DNA of 64,000 nucleotides, from contig CM060947.1 of assembly GCA_030765055.1 (NCBI GenBank), positions 103,933,619-103,997,618 of the forward strand, written 5' to 3'. Origin of the DNA: Mantis religiosa (taxonomy: Eukaryota > Arthropoda > Insecta > Mantodea > Mantidae). The translations under genes were made by a program, and so were the position numbers. Below, in pieces: positions 20,638-30,905 of the stretch. The notes below the pieces were generated by a model. It was not told the DNA's origin. It saw only the letters and a program-made list of their open reading frames with translations, and searched no databases. Numbering within the stretch: the first letter of the stretch is position 1; every line of letters starts with the position of its first letter.

Positions 20638-22870
20638 CTCGACTAGTGCAAGTTGTAGTGGTTTCTTCTTTCTCCGTATTGTCAATAGATGGCGTGATGT
20701 ACTTGTCAAAGATGTCCGGTGGTGGAGTTTCAAAATTCATGACTCTATGACGATTTTTGTTAATGAAGATTTTTTCCCATACGGAAAGGTCTATGGGGTG
20801 ATTAACGTATTTTATTAGAGATGTTTCCAAATTGATGTCATGTCTAGTATTCAAAAAATGAAAAGCCACTGCTGATTTTTCTGTTTCACCATTTTTAATG
20901 TTTCTCATATGTTCTTTAGTTCTGATGTTAATATTTCTTTTTGTTTTTCCTATATAAATTTTAGGGCAAGTTTCACATTTGATCTCATAGATTCCTGGTT
21001 TTTCTTTGGTAGTGATTGAATTTTTGGGAGGGCCTTTTAACAAATTTCTGATATTAAACCTATTTTGAGGTGCAAGAGTTATGTTGTGTTTTGAGAAGAT
21101 TTTTTGGAATTTGTTATAGGCTGATGGGTGGAAGGTTAATTTTTTAAAAAGTTTTTTCTCTTTTTCTCCTGTAGGTTCTAGGGTGGTGGTTTCTTTTATT
21201 TTCTTAGCTTTGTTGAGTCTGTTAACAGTTTTGTCTACTAAATTTGGGTTGAAACCGTTGGATATAGCTACTTTTTTTATGTGTAGGTATTCTTCTTGAT
21301 AATCTTCTCTGTTTAGTGGAAAGTTGATCATCCGAAAGATTAGACTGTTGAAAATGGCATGTTGGTGTTGTTTTGGGTTGAAACTGTTGTTCTTAATGTA
21401 ATTATCTGTGTGTGTCGGTTTCCTGTAGATACCAAAAGTGAGTTTGTTGTTCATTTTTTTGATCTTGATGTCCAAAAAGGGGAGCACACCATCCTCTTCT
21501 GTTTCCAATGTAAATTTTATAGCTGGATTTTGTATATTCAAAAGTTTAAGACCATCTTGTATGAGTTTTTTAGGTACTATTGCAAAAATGTCGTCAACAT
21601 AGCGATACCACACTTTGAAATAATTTGGAAAAGCTTTTGTGATATGTGTTTCAAAAGCACTCATGAATAAATCTGCCAAGAAGGGAGACAATGGGTTGCC
21701 CATAGCTAGGCCCGTTTTTTGTTTATAGATTTGTCCATTAAAGCTGAAAAAATTTTGATTGATACAAATTTCTGTAAGTTGTGAAAGTTCTTCTATTTCT
21801 TCAGGTGTTATTTGTATTGATTCCAGCCATTTTTTGAGAAGTGGAATAAGCTCATTGGTAGGTATACTTGGATATAAAGAAATGACGTCAAAGGAAACTA
21901 AAGCATCTGTAGAGTTGATCTTTGTGTCCTTCAGGAGATTTAACAATTCAAACGAGTTTTTGATACTTAAATTTTCAAATTTTGTGAAGGATCTGAAGTT
22001 TTGAACCAGCCATTTTGATAGTTGGTAAGTGGGTGCATCAATGTTATTAATTATTGGTCTGAGGGTAATTTCAGGTTTATGTATTTTGGGTAAACCATAT
22101 ATGTATGGTGTTTTTGGACTGTCTATTTTGTTGTTCAATTTATCTCTTTTAGTCATTATTTTACTGTTTTTAATTGCTAATTCCACAGATTTGCATGCTT
22201 TCTTTAATGGATTGTTTTCTAGTTTAACAAATTCTTTTCCGTTTAAAAGGTTGTCCATTTTTTTGCGATAGTCTTCTTCGTCCAATATTACTATTTTGTT
22301 ACCCTTGTCTGCTTTTGTGTAGATTACCGGTTTTTCATTTAAATTTTTGATTAATTTTTTATATGAATATCTTTTTGAATTTGCATTTTGAATATGATCT
22401 AGAGTTTCTAAGCACTGTGTTCTGATCGTAGATTTTTTGTTATCGGGCAAATTATATATCGCTATTTCAATGTCCGCGATATAGTTTTCAATGTTTTTTG
22501 TGTAATCTACACATGTTTTTAGGCCTTTGTTTAGAAAATCTATTTCTTTCTCCGTGAAGTTGTATGTGGATAGATTCGTTACATTGTTAGGTTTTTGACA
22601 TGGGAGTAATAAATCTTGCTTATTTTGTGGATTTTGTTCTTGCTTCTTTTGAAGATTCATGAATTTTTGTTTTAAAATGGCTGTTTTCTTACGCATTTTC
22701 AAATTAAGCATTGACAGCATATTATTTTCTAAGTTAGACCACATGGCCGGGTTCATGCATTTCGAAATTTTTAAGTGTAGTTCGTATATAACATTTACAT
22801 TGGAAACAGAAGAGGATGGTGTGCTCCCCTTTTTGGACATCAAGATCAAAAAAATGAACAACAAACTCAC
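20606..22870 (-). CDS. Penelope-like reverse transcriptase with GIY-YIG endonuclease
   Basis: 754-codon open frame. The genuine protein probably starts about 40 residues in, since the first part reads through the head-to-head junction; CMNPAMWSNLENNML is a plausible early region. PLE landmarks: TKADKGNKIVILDEEDY, YGLPKIHKP (residues ~270), a motif A region DALVSFDVISLYPSIP (~330), GLAMGNPLSPFLADLFM (motif B, ~395) and WYRYVDDIFAI (motif C, YVDD intact, ~425). LPFLDIKI and HTDNYI (~490) lie in the thumb. The C-terminal endonuclease has GIYEIKCETCPKIYIGKTKR (~640) and EHMRNI. RT and endonuclease are known to drive target-primed insertion in this group. The frame has no breaks, so this copy may be young. 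Intron 3 of QTRT2, same strand as the gene. Confidence 0.9.
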   Translation of the reverse strand: MSLLFIFLILMSKKGSTPSSSVSNVNVIYELHLKISKCMNPAMWSNLENNMLSMLNLKMRKKTAILKQKFMNLQKKQEQNPQNKQDLLLPCQKPNNVTNLSTYNFTEKEIDFLNKGLKTCVDYTKNIENYIADIEIAIYNLPDNKKSTIRTQCLETLDHIQNANSKRYSYKKLIKNLNEKPVIYTKADKGNKIVILDEEDYRKKMDNLLNGKEFVKLENNPLKKACKSVELAIKNSKIMTKRDKLNNKIDSPKTPYIYGLPKIHKPEITLRPIINNIDAPTYQLSKWLVQNFRSFTKFENLSIKNSFELLNLLKDTKINSTDALVSFDVISLYPSIPTNELIPLLKKWLESIQITPEEIEELSQLTEICINQNFFSFNGQIYKQKTGLAMGNPLSPFLADLFMSAFETHITKAFPNYFKVWYRYVDDIFAIVPKKLIQDGLKLLNIQNPAIKFTLETEEDGVLPFLDIKIKKMNNKLTFGIYRKPTHTDNYIKNNSFNPKQHQHAIFNSLIFRMINFPLNREDYQEEYLHIKKVAISNGFNPNLVDKTVNRLNKAKKIKETTTLEPTGEKEKKLFKKLTFHPSAYNKFQKIFSKHNITLAPQNRFNIRNLLKGPPKNSITTKEKPGIYEIKCETCPKIYIGKTKRNINIRTKEHMRNIKNGETEKSAVAFHFLNTRHDINLETSLIKYVNHPIDLSVWEKIFINKNRHRVMNFETPPPDIFDKYITPSIDNTEKEETTTTCTSRVSAEDKSKSS

Positions 22871-23702
22871 TTTTGGTATCTACAGGAAACCGACACACAC
22901 AGATAATTACATTAAGAACAACAGTTTCAACCCAAAACAACACCAACATGCCATTTTCAACAGTCTAATCTTTCGGATGATCAACTTTCCACTAAACAGA
23001 GAAGATTATCAAGAAGAATACCTACACATAAAAAAAGTAGCTATATCCAACGGTTTCAACCCAAATTTAGTAGACAAAACTGTTAACAGACTCAACAAAG
23101 CTAAGAAAATAAAAGAAACCACCACCCTAGAACCTACAGGAGAAAAAGAGAAAAAACTTTTTAAAAAATTAACCTTCCACCCATCAGCCTATAACAAATT
23201 CCAAAAAATCTTCTCAAAACACAACATAACTCTTGCACCTCAAAATAGGTTTAATATCAGAAATTTGTTAAAAGGCCCTCCCAAAAATTCAATCACTACC
23301 AAAGAAAAACCAGGAATCTATGAGATCAAATGTGAAACTTGCCCTAAAATTTATATAGGAAAAACAAAAAGAAATATTAACATCAGAACTAAAGAACATA
23401 TGAGAAACATTAAAAATGGTGAAACAGAAAAATCAGCAGTGGCTTTTCATTTTTTGAATACTAGACATGACATCAATTTGGAAACATCTCTAATAAAATA
23501 CGTTAATCACCCCATAGACCTTTCCGTATGGGAAAAAATCTTCATTAACAAAAATCGTCATAGAGTCATGAATTTTGAAACTCCACCACCGGACATCTTT
23601 GACAAGTACATCACGCCATCTATTGAGAATACGGGGAAAGAAGAAACCACTACAACTTGCACTAGTCGAGTATCAGCTGAGGATAAGAGCAAGAGCTCTT
23701 GA
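22795..23702 (+). pseudogene. 5'-truncated inverted Penelope copy (RT thumb plus GIY-YIG)
   Basis: The plus-strand frame from about 22795 repeats residues ~465-754 of the full-length protein: FTLETEEDGVLPFLDIKIKK, the GIYEIKCETCPKIYIGKTKR endonuclease and the same C-terminus. Only a few residues differ (PSIENTGKE against PSIDNTEKE). The catalytic RT core is absent. The preceding codons of the same ORF are antisense to the full copy and not real. Confidence 0.88.
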
Positions 23703-23715
23703 AACATGTCCTGTG
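23674..23715 (+). ncRNA. Hammerhead ribozyme-like motif in the Penelope end
   Basis: CTGAGGA (23677-23683, fits CUGANGA), stem II AAGAGC-AAGA-GCTCTT (23685-23700), GAA (23701-23703), the self-complementary ACATGT (23704-23709) as a stem III that could pair in a dimer, and C17 at 23710. CAG before the core (23674-23676) can pair with CTG after the cleavage position (23711-23713) as the start of stem I. Penelope-like elements are known to carry type I hammerheads. Confidence 0.65.
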
Positions 23716-24110
23716 AATAAACAGGTGAGTGAAGCAATGTGTCAATATATTCTCGATTCAATTTTGTACTAGTTTGTGCTTCACTGTCCCTACGCTTCTT
23801 TCAAGTTTATACTCTTGGAATATTGTTTGACAAAAACTTAACTTGGAAAAAACATATTGAAAAAATTAGAGATAAAGCAATTAACCGTTTTAAGATATTA
23901 AAAAGACTTGCAGGAACTAAATGGGGTTGTTCAAGATCTACATTAAATACTACATAGAATACATAATATATAAGGCCAGTTCTTAATTACTGTGGAGAAG
24001 TACTGATAACATCATCACCTTCAACTTCCATGATACTGGAGCGCACACAAAATCAATCTCTTAGGTTAATTACTGGAGCTATAAAAACTACTGTTTCCAG
24101 CTTCTTTTTG

Positions 24111-25239
24111 TCTTATCAGCATTAAAAGTCTATATTATGTGTAAAACAAATAATACCACCAAAAAATATTTTATTTGAGTATTGACCTGTTTAAATTGTG
24201 ATTTTGCAGAAAAATGGAGCTTTGCAGTTTGAGCGACACTTCCATTATTTAATATCAAAATTAGCTTTTTTTCATTGAAACCAATTCAAACATCCTCTCT
24301 AAAGAATTAGTAAAATACCTTTATTCATGAACTTGCTGGATGTTATATAATTTATTGTAAAAAATTTAATGATTTCATTACAAATTAACTAGTGTTTAAA
24401 ATTTCATTACTAAGCCTATATCTCTTCAATGTAAGCACTTCTTTATTATCCTTACTGCAAATGTGCCCCTGAGAGCACTTAAGGCAGAGGTAGGTTAATA
24501 ATACACAATGTGTGACAGTAAATATGTATATGCTGCACAATATGACATGCGTGTGAAGTCACTAGTTCCCTGATAACACTGTAAAGAACAGAAGAAAATT
24601 GAAATTAAATGTCCTAATCTGTTATTATAAGTATGCAAAGCCATGTATATGCAGATTTTCTTGGAAAGTGAATAACAGATTATAAGCATTTTCATAATTT
24701 AGAACGACTTTGTCTTCTACATTTCTTTTGTTCTTGAGGTTCCTGTTTCATTTATCTCCTTTACAATTTTTCAGAGTAGACTGTGTATTGTTTCTGCCTG
24801 GTTTCACCTGATTAAACAAATTACACAGAAATTACTCACTGTTGAGTTCTCATTCTGTTACCATATCCAATCATATAATAAAAAACACATACAGGTATAC
24901 ACAAACAATTATAAAAACATACACCATTTTATACAAAAACAAATGAACAAAAGTAAACCAAACCATTTTTAGGGATTCTCTTACCTAATTTGTGACTGTT
25001 ACAGTAGATAAGGAAAATTTGTCCTGAGGTTCAATAGTGTGAATCTCCTATGTCTGTCAGTGAAGATGATTTTATACAACAAAAATTTCCTTTCTATATC
25101 GCATGTCACAAACACATATGACAAACACCACAATCGTTCTTCAGTGGATTTCTCTTTTACTGCAGCTTTTTCACCGTCACTAGACAACATAAAAACTGAT
25201 TTGACAAAATATGTTTTGCAAGCAGGATTTTTATTTAAT
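24111..25239. other. Intronic, unassigned
   Basis: AT-rich with scattered short frames. The last ~250 bp may be the eroded C-terminal end of the adjacent hAT-like remnant. Confidence 0.4.
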
Positions 25240-26420
25240 ATCTCAGCTTATTAAATGCAATTTTAGCAACAATATGAGTTTCTGAAGAAGAAACATGCTA
25301 AATCTGATCTACCAGAGAAAGTGAATGCTGTAAAGAATTATTCTGAGCCTTCAACTGTGTTATAATTCAGGTAATTTGGAGAACTAGCTATGAATATACT
25401 AGATGTTTTTCTCAATGTCACCTGCAGAGAAAAATTCGAGAGCTGTAGCAATGCTAGCTGTATTTTCCATATTTAAGAAATCTATCATAGTTTTCACTTT
25501 ATTGAAATTCAAATGTAGTATCACACAGCCTGTAATCATGTGCCCCAACTAACTCAGAGGTAAAGGCAAAGTTAGAAATAGTTCACAAAATTGTTTAACT
25601 CTTTTTGATGCCTTAAATCTTTAAATACAAGTAAGACCACTTCCTTATACTTGGCTCCAATAATTTCAGTGACATGATGTAAACTGTGAGCAAGGTAAAT
25701 GAAGTGAACAATTTAGGATAAAGAACTTTCAATCTAGCTTCCTATTAAACTTATATAGAGCACCATCAATGAGAAATAAAAATACATTGTCCTACTGTAT
25801 TCCACCTGACCATAAAAAAGCTAATAAGTCAATGAAAAATCTTGCAAACTTCTGAATTTTCTGGTCAAGTACTTGAATACTCAAGAGGTATGGTTTACTC
25901 ACTTTAATTCCACCAACTATTGCACTATCAACACAATGCACTACAGTGTCTCGCATTTCATCTATTGAAATCCAGATTTTTCGTGTTCCAATATATCCTG
26001 TATTTTAGAAATTACATCCCAAAAATACTGCAGTACATGAGCAATGTTAACTAATTCAGGAGCTTTTTATTTGTAGCATCTCCGAAGTTGCACATTACTC
26101 AGTTTCTACAAAAGCAATGTTAACACTCACTAAAAGCTAAAAACTAGTCTTCAGAAAAATCATCACTCAAATTGATTGTTCACCTACTTTGCTTATAATC
26201 AACTGTTGATCGAAAGTGTCTTCTTCTTAACCCAGTCCTTAAGAACTGATGTATTTCTCTGCTGTGTAACTTTAAATTTGTTAAATTTAAAGGGAGTCGA
26301 TTAATGACACTAAACAACATTTACTTTTAAATTTTCCTGGAACATGTTTCAGAGACTATTTGCCTCCACTGCCAACTGGACATCGACTTGTTATTTGCAG
26401 AAACACTCTTTTCACATACC
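25240..26420 (-). pseudogene. hAT-like (DUF659/CGGBP1-type) transposase remnant
   Basis: The minus strand in broken frames reads IWISIDEMRDTVVHCVDSAI (about 25975), KPYLLSIQVLD (about 25880) and FLFLIDGA (about 25770), then the NNSLQHSLSLVDQI region near 25330. These match the DUF659 block of hAT-derived transposases, where DE.TD and D.A.YM motifs follow each other. The second motif here has lost residues and there are at least four stop codons or frameshifts. Upstream (26160-26480) weak similarity continues toward the zinc-binding N terminus. Terminal repeats were not found. Confidence 0.6.
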
Positions 26421-26639
26421 AACAATAACAATATCTTACCATCTTCACAAAAAATATTTCCAAACTGAATTTAGATTTAACAAAGCACATTGAAATGCTT
26501 TTCTGGACAGCATTCCTCAAACCATAGCACTACTGAAGTAAATAACTTCCTCAAATTTCAAGTATCAACATGTAACTAAGTTCTAAACCGAATGTTGGCC
26601 AAGATGTTGATATAACTGACAGAAAATAGGAAAGCACCA

Positions 26640-26905
26640 CATCATGTGAAATGTGTAGTGTTTAACACCCACTTTTGGTACATGAGGCACTGCAGGCAGT
26701 GACACTGATGCTACATGAGATGAAGATGGAGAACCGGTGGAATGAGATGGCGGGGGAAACCCGAAATCCCTGAGAAAACCTGCCCCAGCACTGTTTTGCC
26801 CACCACAAATCTCACTTTGCGATTACCTGGGATCAAAACTGGGCCGCCTTGCTGAGAGTCAACTGGTTTAAATACTCCGCCACAGTGTGGCTCCACATCA
26901 CATGA
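26640..26905 (-). repeat. tRNA-derived SINE, family C
   Basis: Shares GTGTAGTGTTTAAC, CACTGATGCTACATGAGATG and CCACAAATCTCACTTTGCG with the copy at 5022. Confidence 0.8.
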
Positions 26906-27333
26906 AGACATACTTGACAACAATTGGATCTCCTTTGAGTTTATCGTTACTTGTATTATCTAGTTTTGTTCATAATGTTAACTAAGCAACATGATTTCAT
27001 GAGCCACCTGGGTGTATCCCTGTTCCGTGAATGTAAATAAACATGTTTGGTTACTAATTAACTAGCTGAAAGCCTGGTGTTGATTGTAAGACAGATAATC
27101 ATAATATGTTACTGAGTTTGGTTTCTTCCACAGGTTCCAGAGTACATATTTAAATACATCCATCCATCCACTTGTAATAAAAAAGTAAATGTAAATAAAA
27201 AAGTATGTAGATTGATGGTATACACTTTATTAAGTACCAGTAATTATTTACTATCTGAAGGGGAACATATAATTTAATGACACATTTAAGAGTAAAAAAG
27301 ATAGTAAAGAGTAAATCCTCTGAGCATTAATAA
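26906..27333. other. Intronic, unassigned
   Basis: No recognisable feature. Confidence 0.4.
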
Positions 27334-27345
27334 GTACCAGTCAAA

Positions 27346-27550
27346 TTACATAAAAAAATGAAACTAGTGACAGTGAAGCAACAAATACTACATAAATATA
27401 ATTATTTGTAACAAAAACTTCACTTATCTTTAAAGAAATTGATGTAAATTTCAATAAGATTGTGATTTCATAAACTTTTGTTTACATCTAGTTATATGCA
27501 ATTTCGTTGTCAATGTTACGGTCACCAGAGGTCACTACATTCCTGCCATT

Positions 27551-27636
<86 letters not shown>

Positions 27637-28008
27637 TTAATTACATTTAATAACAGATCATTTTTGGTCATTTAAATATGAAATAAATTCAGAAGTTAAA
27701 TTATTAAAACAAATAAATGGTGTGATTGATTTAATGGTTTGGGAAAAAATATTTATTTTAAAAAATAGAAATCGTGTAATGAATTTTGAAATACCAACAA
27801 TCGATGTTATCTTTAAATTCATTTCATTTTGAGAGTTTGGTAGTACTGGCAAGAATGTAGTGACCTCTGTTAACCTTAACATTGACAGTGAGATTGTATA
27901 TAACTGACAATGTAAACAAAAGTTTATAAAATCACGATCTTATTCAAATTTACATCAATTTCTTTAAAAATAAGTGAAGCTTTTGTTACAAATAATTGTA
28001 TTTGTGTA
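27346..28008. mobile_element. Small Penelope-derived element with inverted ends, family 3
   Basis: Flanked by GTACCAGTCAAA (27334-27345) and GTACTAGTCAAA (28009-28020), a 12-bp target duplication with one change. Inverted arms of about 160 bp (27380-27545 and 27845-28008) share CAACAAATACTACATAAATA- and AAACTTTTGTTTACAT-type sequence. Between them are an AAT microsatellite and a plus-strand GIY-YIG C-terminal fragment (VIDLMVWEKIFILKNRNRVM, about 27722). The left edge carries GACAGTGAAGC, the reverse of the GCTTCACTGT tail. Confidence 0.8.
27550..27638. repeat. (AAT)n microsatellite
   Basis: About 29 AAT/ATA triplets inside the Penelope-derived element. The poly-Asn frame is meaningless. Confidence 0.97.
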
Positions 28009-28044
28009 GTACTAGTCAAACTGTTTGGAAAAGCCTGCCTAATA

Positions 28045-29105
28045 AAATATATCATTTAGCATACCTTAAAATATACAAAAAAGAACATGGATTTTACATA
28101 CATCTGGGTTCTATTCATGACAAATTACCTTGAATTTTCTGGGGATGTTCTCAGAAGTGCTCTTCATTCTGGATGACTTTTGCATTACTGGTAAAAAGAG
28201 CTAGACAAAATGTTACTTCAAAAAAACTAAAGATCTTGTTAAAGCACTCAATTTATGTAACATACTTTTTTGTGTGGAGTGAACCATTTCCAAGTATAAG
28301 GTATTCCTTGTTATTTGCCTGAGTGGCCCAATATTTAAACTTTGATCAAATGGGAAGTCATCATTCAGTTTTGTTTAACTCATGGCCATGCAAAGAAACC
28401 AGTTACACTCTTAAAAGATTTTACTATTGCTTAAAGCCTACTGTATTTCCATATTCCTCTTGTACTTAAAAGAAAATTAGCAACAAAATAATTTCCTCAT
28501 ATGTTTACTTTGATTGACATGAAATAGTGGAATAAACATTTGTAAGAATAGTTTGTATAGTTATGAAGTAAAACACATCAGATTTGCTGCATAAGATTAC
28601 AGAAAGCTCAGATTGTATCAGTTATTCTTTCCTTGTCTCTTACTCTGTTCATTTGGTGCATTAAATAAAATTTCAGTAATTATAAATTCTCAAGTTATTT
28701 TATATACAGCATTTTGAGCAAAAGTTTGTTATAGGTAGTCAGACTGAATAATTCAATGCCACAGTCGAGATTTGAACAAGGATCTCTCGGTGGATCAAAT
28801 TTTTCAGTCTGACATTACCTATCTAAATCTACAAGATAGTGTGGAAGAACAATTAATGTCCATAAACGGACCTAAAAGTTTGTTAATTTATTAAGGGTAT
28901 CAGAATATTTAAAATGTACACCATGCTTCAATTTAAAATTCTAAGTTCACCCCCTCCCATTCTGAATGCAGTACCGTCTCTTATGCTTTATGATGGGGCC
29001 ATACCTCCCTTAAGAATAAAAAAAAAGTCTGCACATAACTTTATTTATCCATAAAAAAGTTATGACCAATATTCCACACTTTATTACATCCTGTATAATA
29101 GTATA
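28045..29105 (-). repeat. Long dispersed repeat, copy 2 of an inverted pair
   Basis: Reverse-complement relative of 11490-12625. The SINE-A-like core here (28738-28815) has TCAGACTGA inverted arms around a tRNA-like loop with GATTTGAACAAGGATC. Confidence 0.75.
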
Positions 29106-29599
29106 ACAAAATCACTAATCTTTCTCTCACACACAGACCCACACAAGCTCACAGGCATGCATGCAAATGTAAATATAAAAAAAGTGAATCAGAATATAGC
29201 TGTTCTTTAGTAATAATTGTGATTTGCGAAATCAAGCACAATTAAAGAAATTTATAAGTAAAATTCATAGAGGTTTTGTGGTGCCAATAGTACAATAGTT
29301 ATTAAATTTAAAAGTATGCATTACACTATTTTCATGGTAGGAACATAACTGTGTTATTCTTAAATGTACGTTAGAAGGGCAATATGCATAGTTAGCTATA
29401 CTTAGACAAGGTAAGTTTTAAAAGTAGCACTGGCAGAGACTTCTATATCCTAAGTAAATCTGCTACTATTACACAAAACTAGGATAATTAAGCCAACACA
29501 ATAGTTCTGGAAACTTCTGTGAAAATTCTTTGTAACACATGCATACATATATCCATGATGTACCTGTACATATAACATACTTATATACGCATAACATAC
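29106..29599. other. Intron 3, just downstream of exon 3, unassigned
   Basis: AT-rich. Includes GTATGT-type donor sequence of exon 3 at its right end; otherwise nothing. Confidence 0.45.
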
Positions 29600-29718
29600 T
29601 TATCTACAGTCAATGGTTGTTTTCCATAACGACTCCATAATGCTATACTTTCTTTTTCATTAAAACCCTGTGGTGTTGGCACAGCTGTATCATGTATTGT
29701 ACAATATACCAGGGACTC
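29600..29718 (-). CDS. QTRT2: QTRT2 exon 3 (119 bp, phase 0 to 2)
   Basis: The acceptor TTTTTAG lies at 29719 upward. The exon reads ESLVYCTIHDTAVPTPQGF, continues through ESIALWSRYGK and ends LTVD plus two bases (AA), with a GTATGT donor at 29599-29594. The two leftover bases plus the first base of the next exon make a lysine codon, giving LTVDKYMD across the junction. The ESL.YC..HD and S.. .W...G motifs match QTRT2 between the first strand and the region containing the LSDG/LCDGD motif. It sits alone between two very large introns, 10 kb or more from any other exon. It is too short for a plain ORF scan, so it was found by phase and motif. Confidence 0.9.
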
Positions 29719-30449
29719 CTAAAAATTAAAAAGAAAAAGTTGTTTTAATGCAAGATGTTCGCATGCATAAAAAGCCTCTTTAAAAAATTTAGCTTCTTCT
29801 AATTCTGTACATGTTTTAGAAATAATTCACAGTTTATATTTAAATCTTTCAGAGTTTAATTACGTGGCATGTACATAAGGGACTGTTAGTTTCTCTGACA
29901 GTAGATTGGGTTGGCATTCTGCGGTTAAGTGCAAAGCTTTCAAAAATAGTTTTGACTTTATTCTTTTCTCTATACATTACCAATTGTAATTCAAAACACT
30001 GATTATGTTAAAACAAGTGCATCACTACAAGAAACCATGTGGATAATTTGTAATGAGCGGAAGAGTTTGTCATATGTAGAGATGATAATTTGTCACCATT
30101 AAATCTCTATATGCTTGATCTTGCCTTCTAATATTTGTGAGGGACAGTCCTTTCCTTGAACTGACCTTATTGTTTTCCCAATATTATGTCCAAAAGTTTC
30201 CTAGTATTGGCACCTCTATTTTAAAAAATGCACCTGTTGTGCAAACTCTGGTAGCTGAGCAGGTTTACTAATAAACTGATGCCTAAAATATATTCGTATT
30301 CTGTGTAAAATTTTGCACAGAATTCTGCACCTACAAATGCTGAAAATCCACCATGTGTTTTTGGAAGACTGCAAGTACATTCTTTTAATTTTTCAAAATA
30401 ATTCCTCTTTTACACACATATGCTTGCATACACCCCACCATCCAGACAC
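29719..30449. other. Intron 2, just upstream of exon 3, unassigned
   Basis: Contains the TTTTTAG acceptor for exon 3 at its left end. No other feature. Confidence 0.45.
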
Positions 30450-30640
30450 AAGAAGTTATATAATTTAAAAAATAAAAATCACGTAATGAATTTTGACATA
30501 CCCGCAATTGATTCTGGTTTTAGGTTTGTTTCGTCTTCAGATGTTGATAATACGTAAATACATGGTATCCTTGACAACAAAGTGTGTTGACTGAAGATGT
30601 GGGCAAATGCTCATGAAATTAATCTCGTATAAAGAAGATA
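30450..30640 (+). pseudogene. Penelope C-terminal scrap
   Basis: The plus strand reads NLKNKNHVMNFDIPAIDSGF, the HRVMNFE.P block at the end of GIY-YIG proteins, ending at a stop near 30556. A hammerhead-like motif follows at the expected distance. Confidence 0.65.
30587..30630 (+). ncRNA. Hammerhead ribozyme-like motif
   Basis: CTGAAGA (30591-30597, CUGANGA), a stem II with wobble pairs (GTGGGC/GCTCAT around AAAT), GAA (30615-30617), the self-complementary ATTAAT (30618-30623) and C at 30624. The stem III sequence differs from that of the 23.7-kb copy but stays palindromic. Confidence 0.5.
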
Positions 30641-30724
30641 GAAGTATTGTCATCAACTTCTTAAGATAAGTGGGAAATAATTACTAAATATTTTTATTTG
30701 TATAATAGTTATATAATTTATATA

Positions 30725-30905
30725 TGTGTTTGGAGGAATTTAGTAACAGTGACGTCAAAATTAATCTCAGAAACTATTTGTAGTTGGTTTATTAACTTTC
30801 CAACTTTCCAACTGAAAATGGAGGCGAATGTCTTTGAAGCTAGTCTCTCATAAATATAAACAAGTAAGTGATGAGTATTAATAAACCAACTACAAATAGT
30901 TTCTG
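30725..30905 (-). repeat. Fragment related to 8590-8720
   Basis: GGAGGAATTTAGTAACAGTG and GAAAATGGAGGCGAATG match the reverse of 8600-8710. An added hairpin is formed by AACTATTTGTAGTTGGTTTA and its complement (30768 and about 30883). Confidence 0.55.

Larger units (their letters stand above)
20538..23812. mobile_element. Full-length Penelope-like element with inverted partial copy, family 2
   Basis: The insert is flanked by TCTTGGAATATT at 20526-20537 and 23813-23824, a 12-bp target duplication inside the LINE. A full minus-strand copy (ORF 20606-22870) is joined head-to-head with a 5'-truncated plus-strand copy (from about 22795), giving inverted arms of about 1 kb (20539-21525 against 22795-23782) around a unique spacer. 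A one-sided tail (GTGCTTCACTGTCCC) follows on the right. Confidence 0.92.
18388..24110 (+). mobile_element. RNase H-type LINE, interrupted by a Penelope element
   Basis: 18388-18545 matches the LINE 5' region also seen at 47125-47280. It is followed, after an internal deletion, by an endonuclease and a reverse transcriptase. The element is split by the insert 20538-23812, after which it resumes with LGILFDKNLTWKKHI at about 23815 and is cut off near 24110. The RNase H domain and 3' end are missing from this copy but can be seen in relatives at 40.8-42.2 and 51.6-52.8 kb. Confidence 0.8.

Noticed and set aside
27478..27675. Poly-asparagine open frame
   Set aside because: Translation of an (AAT)n microsatellite inside a Penelope-derived insert.
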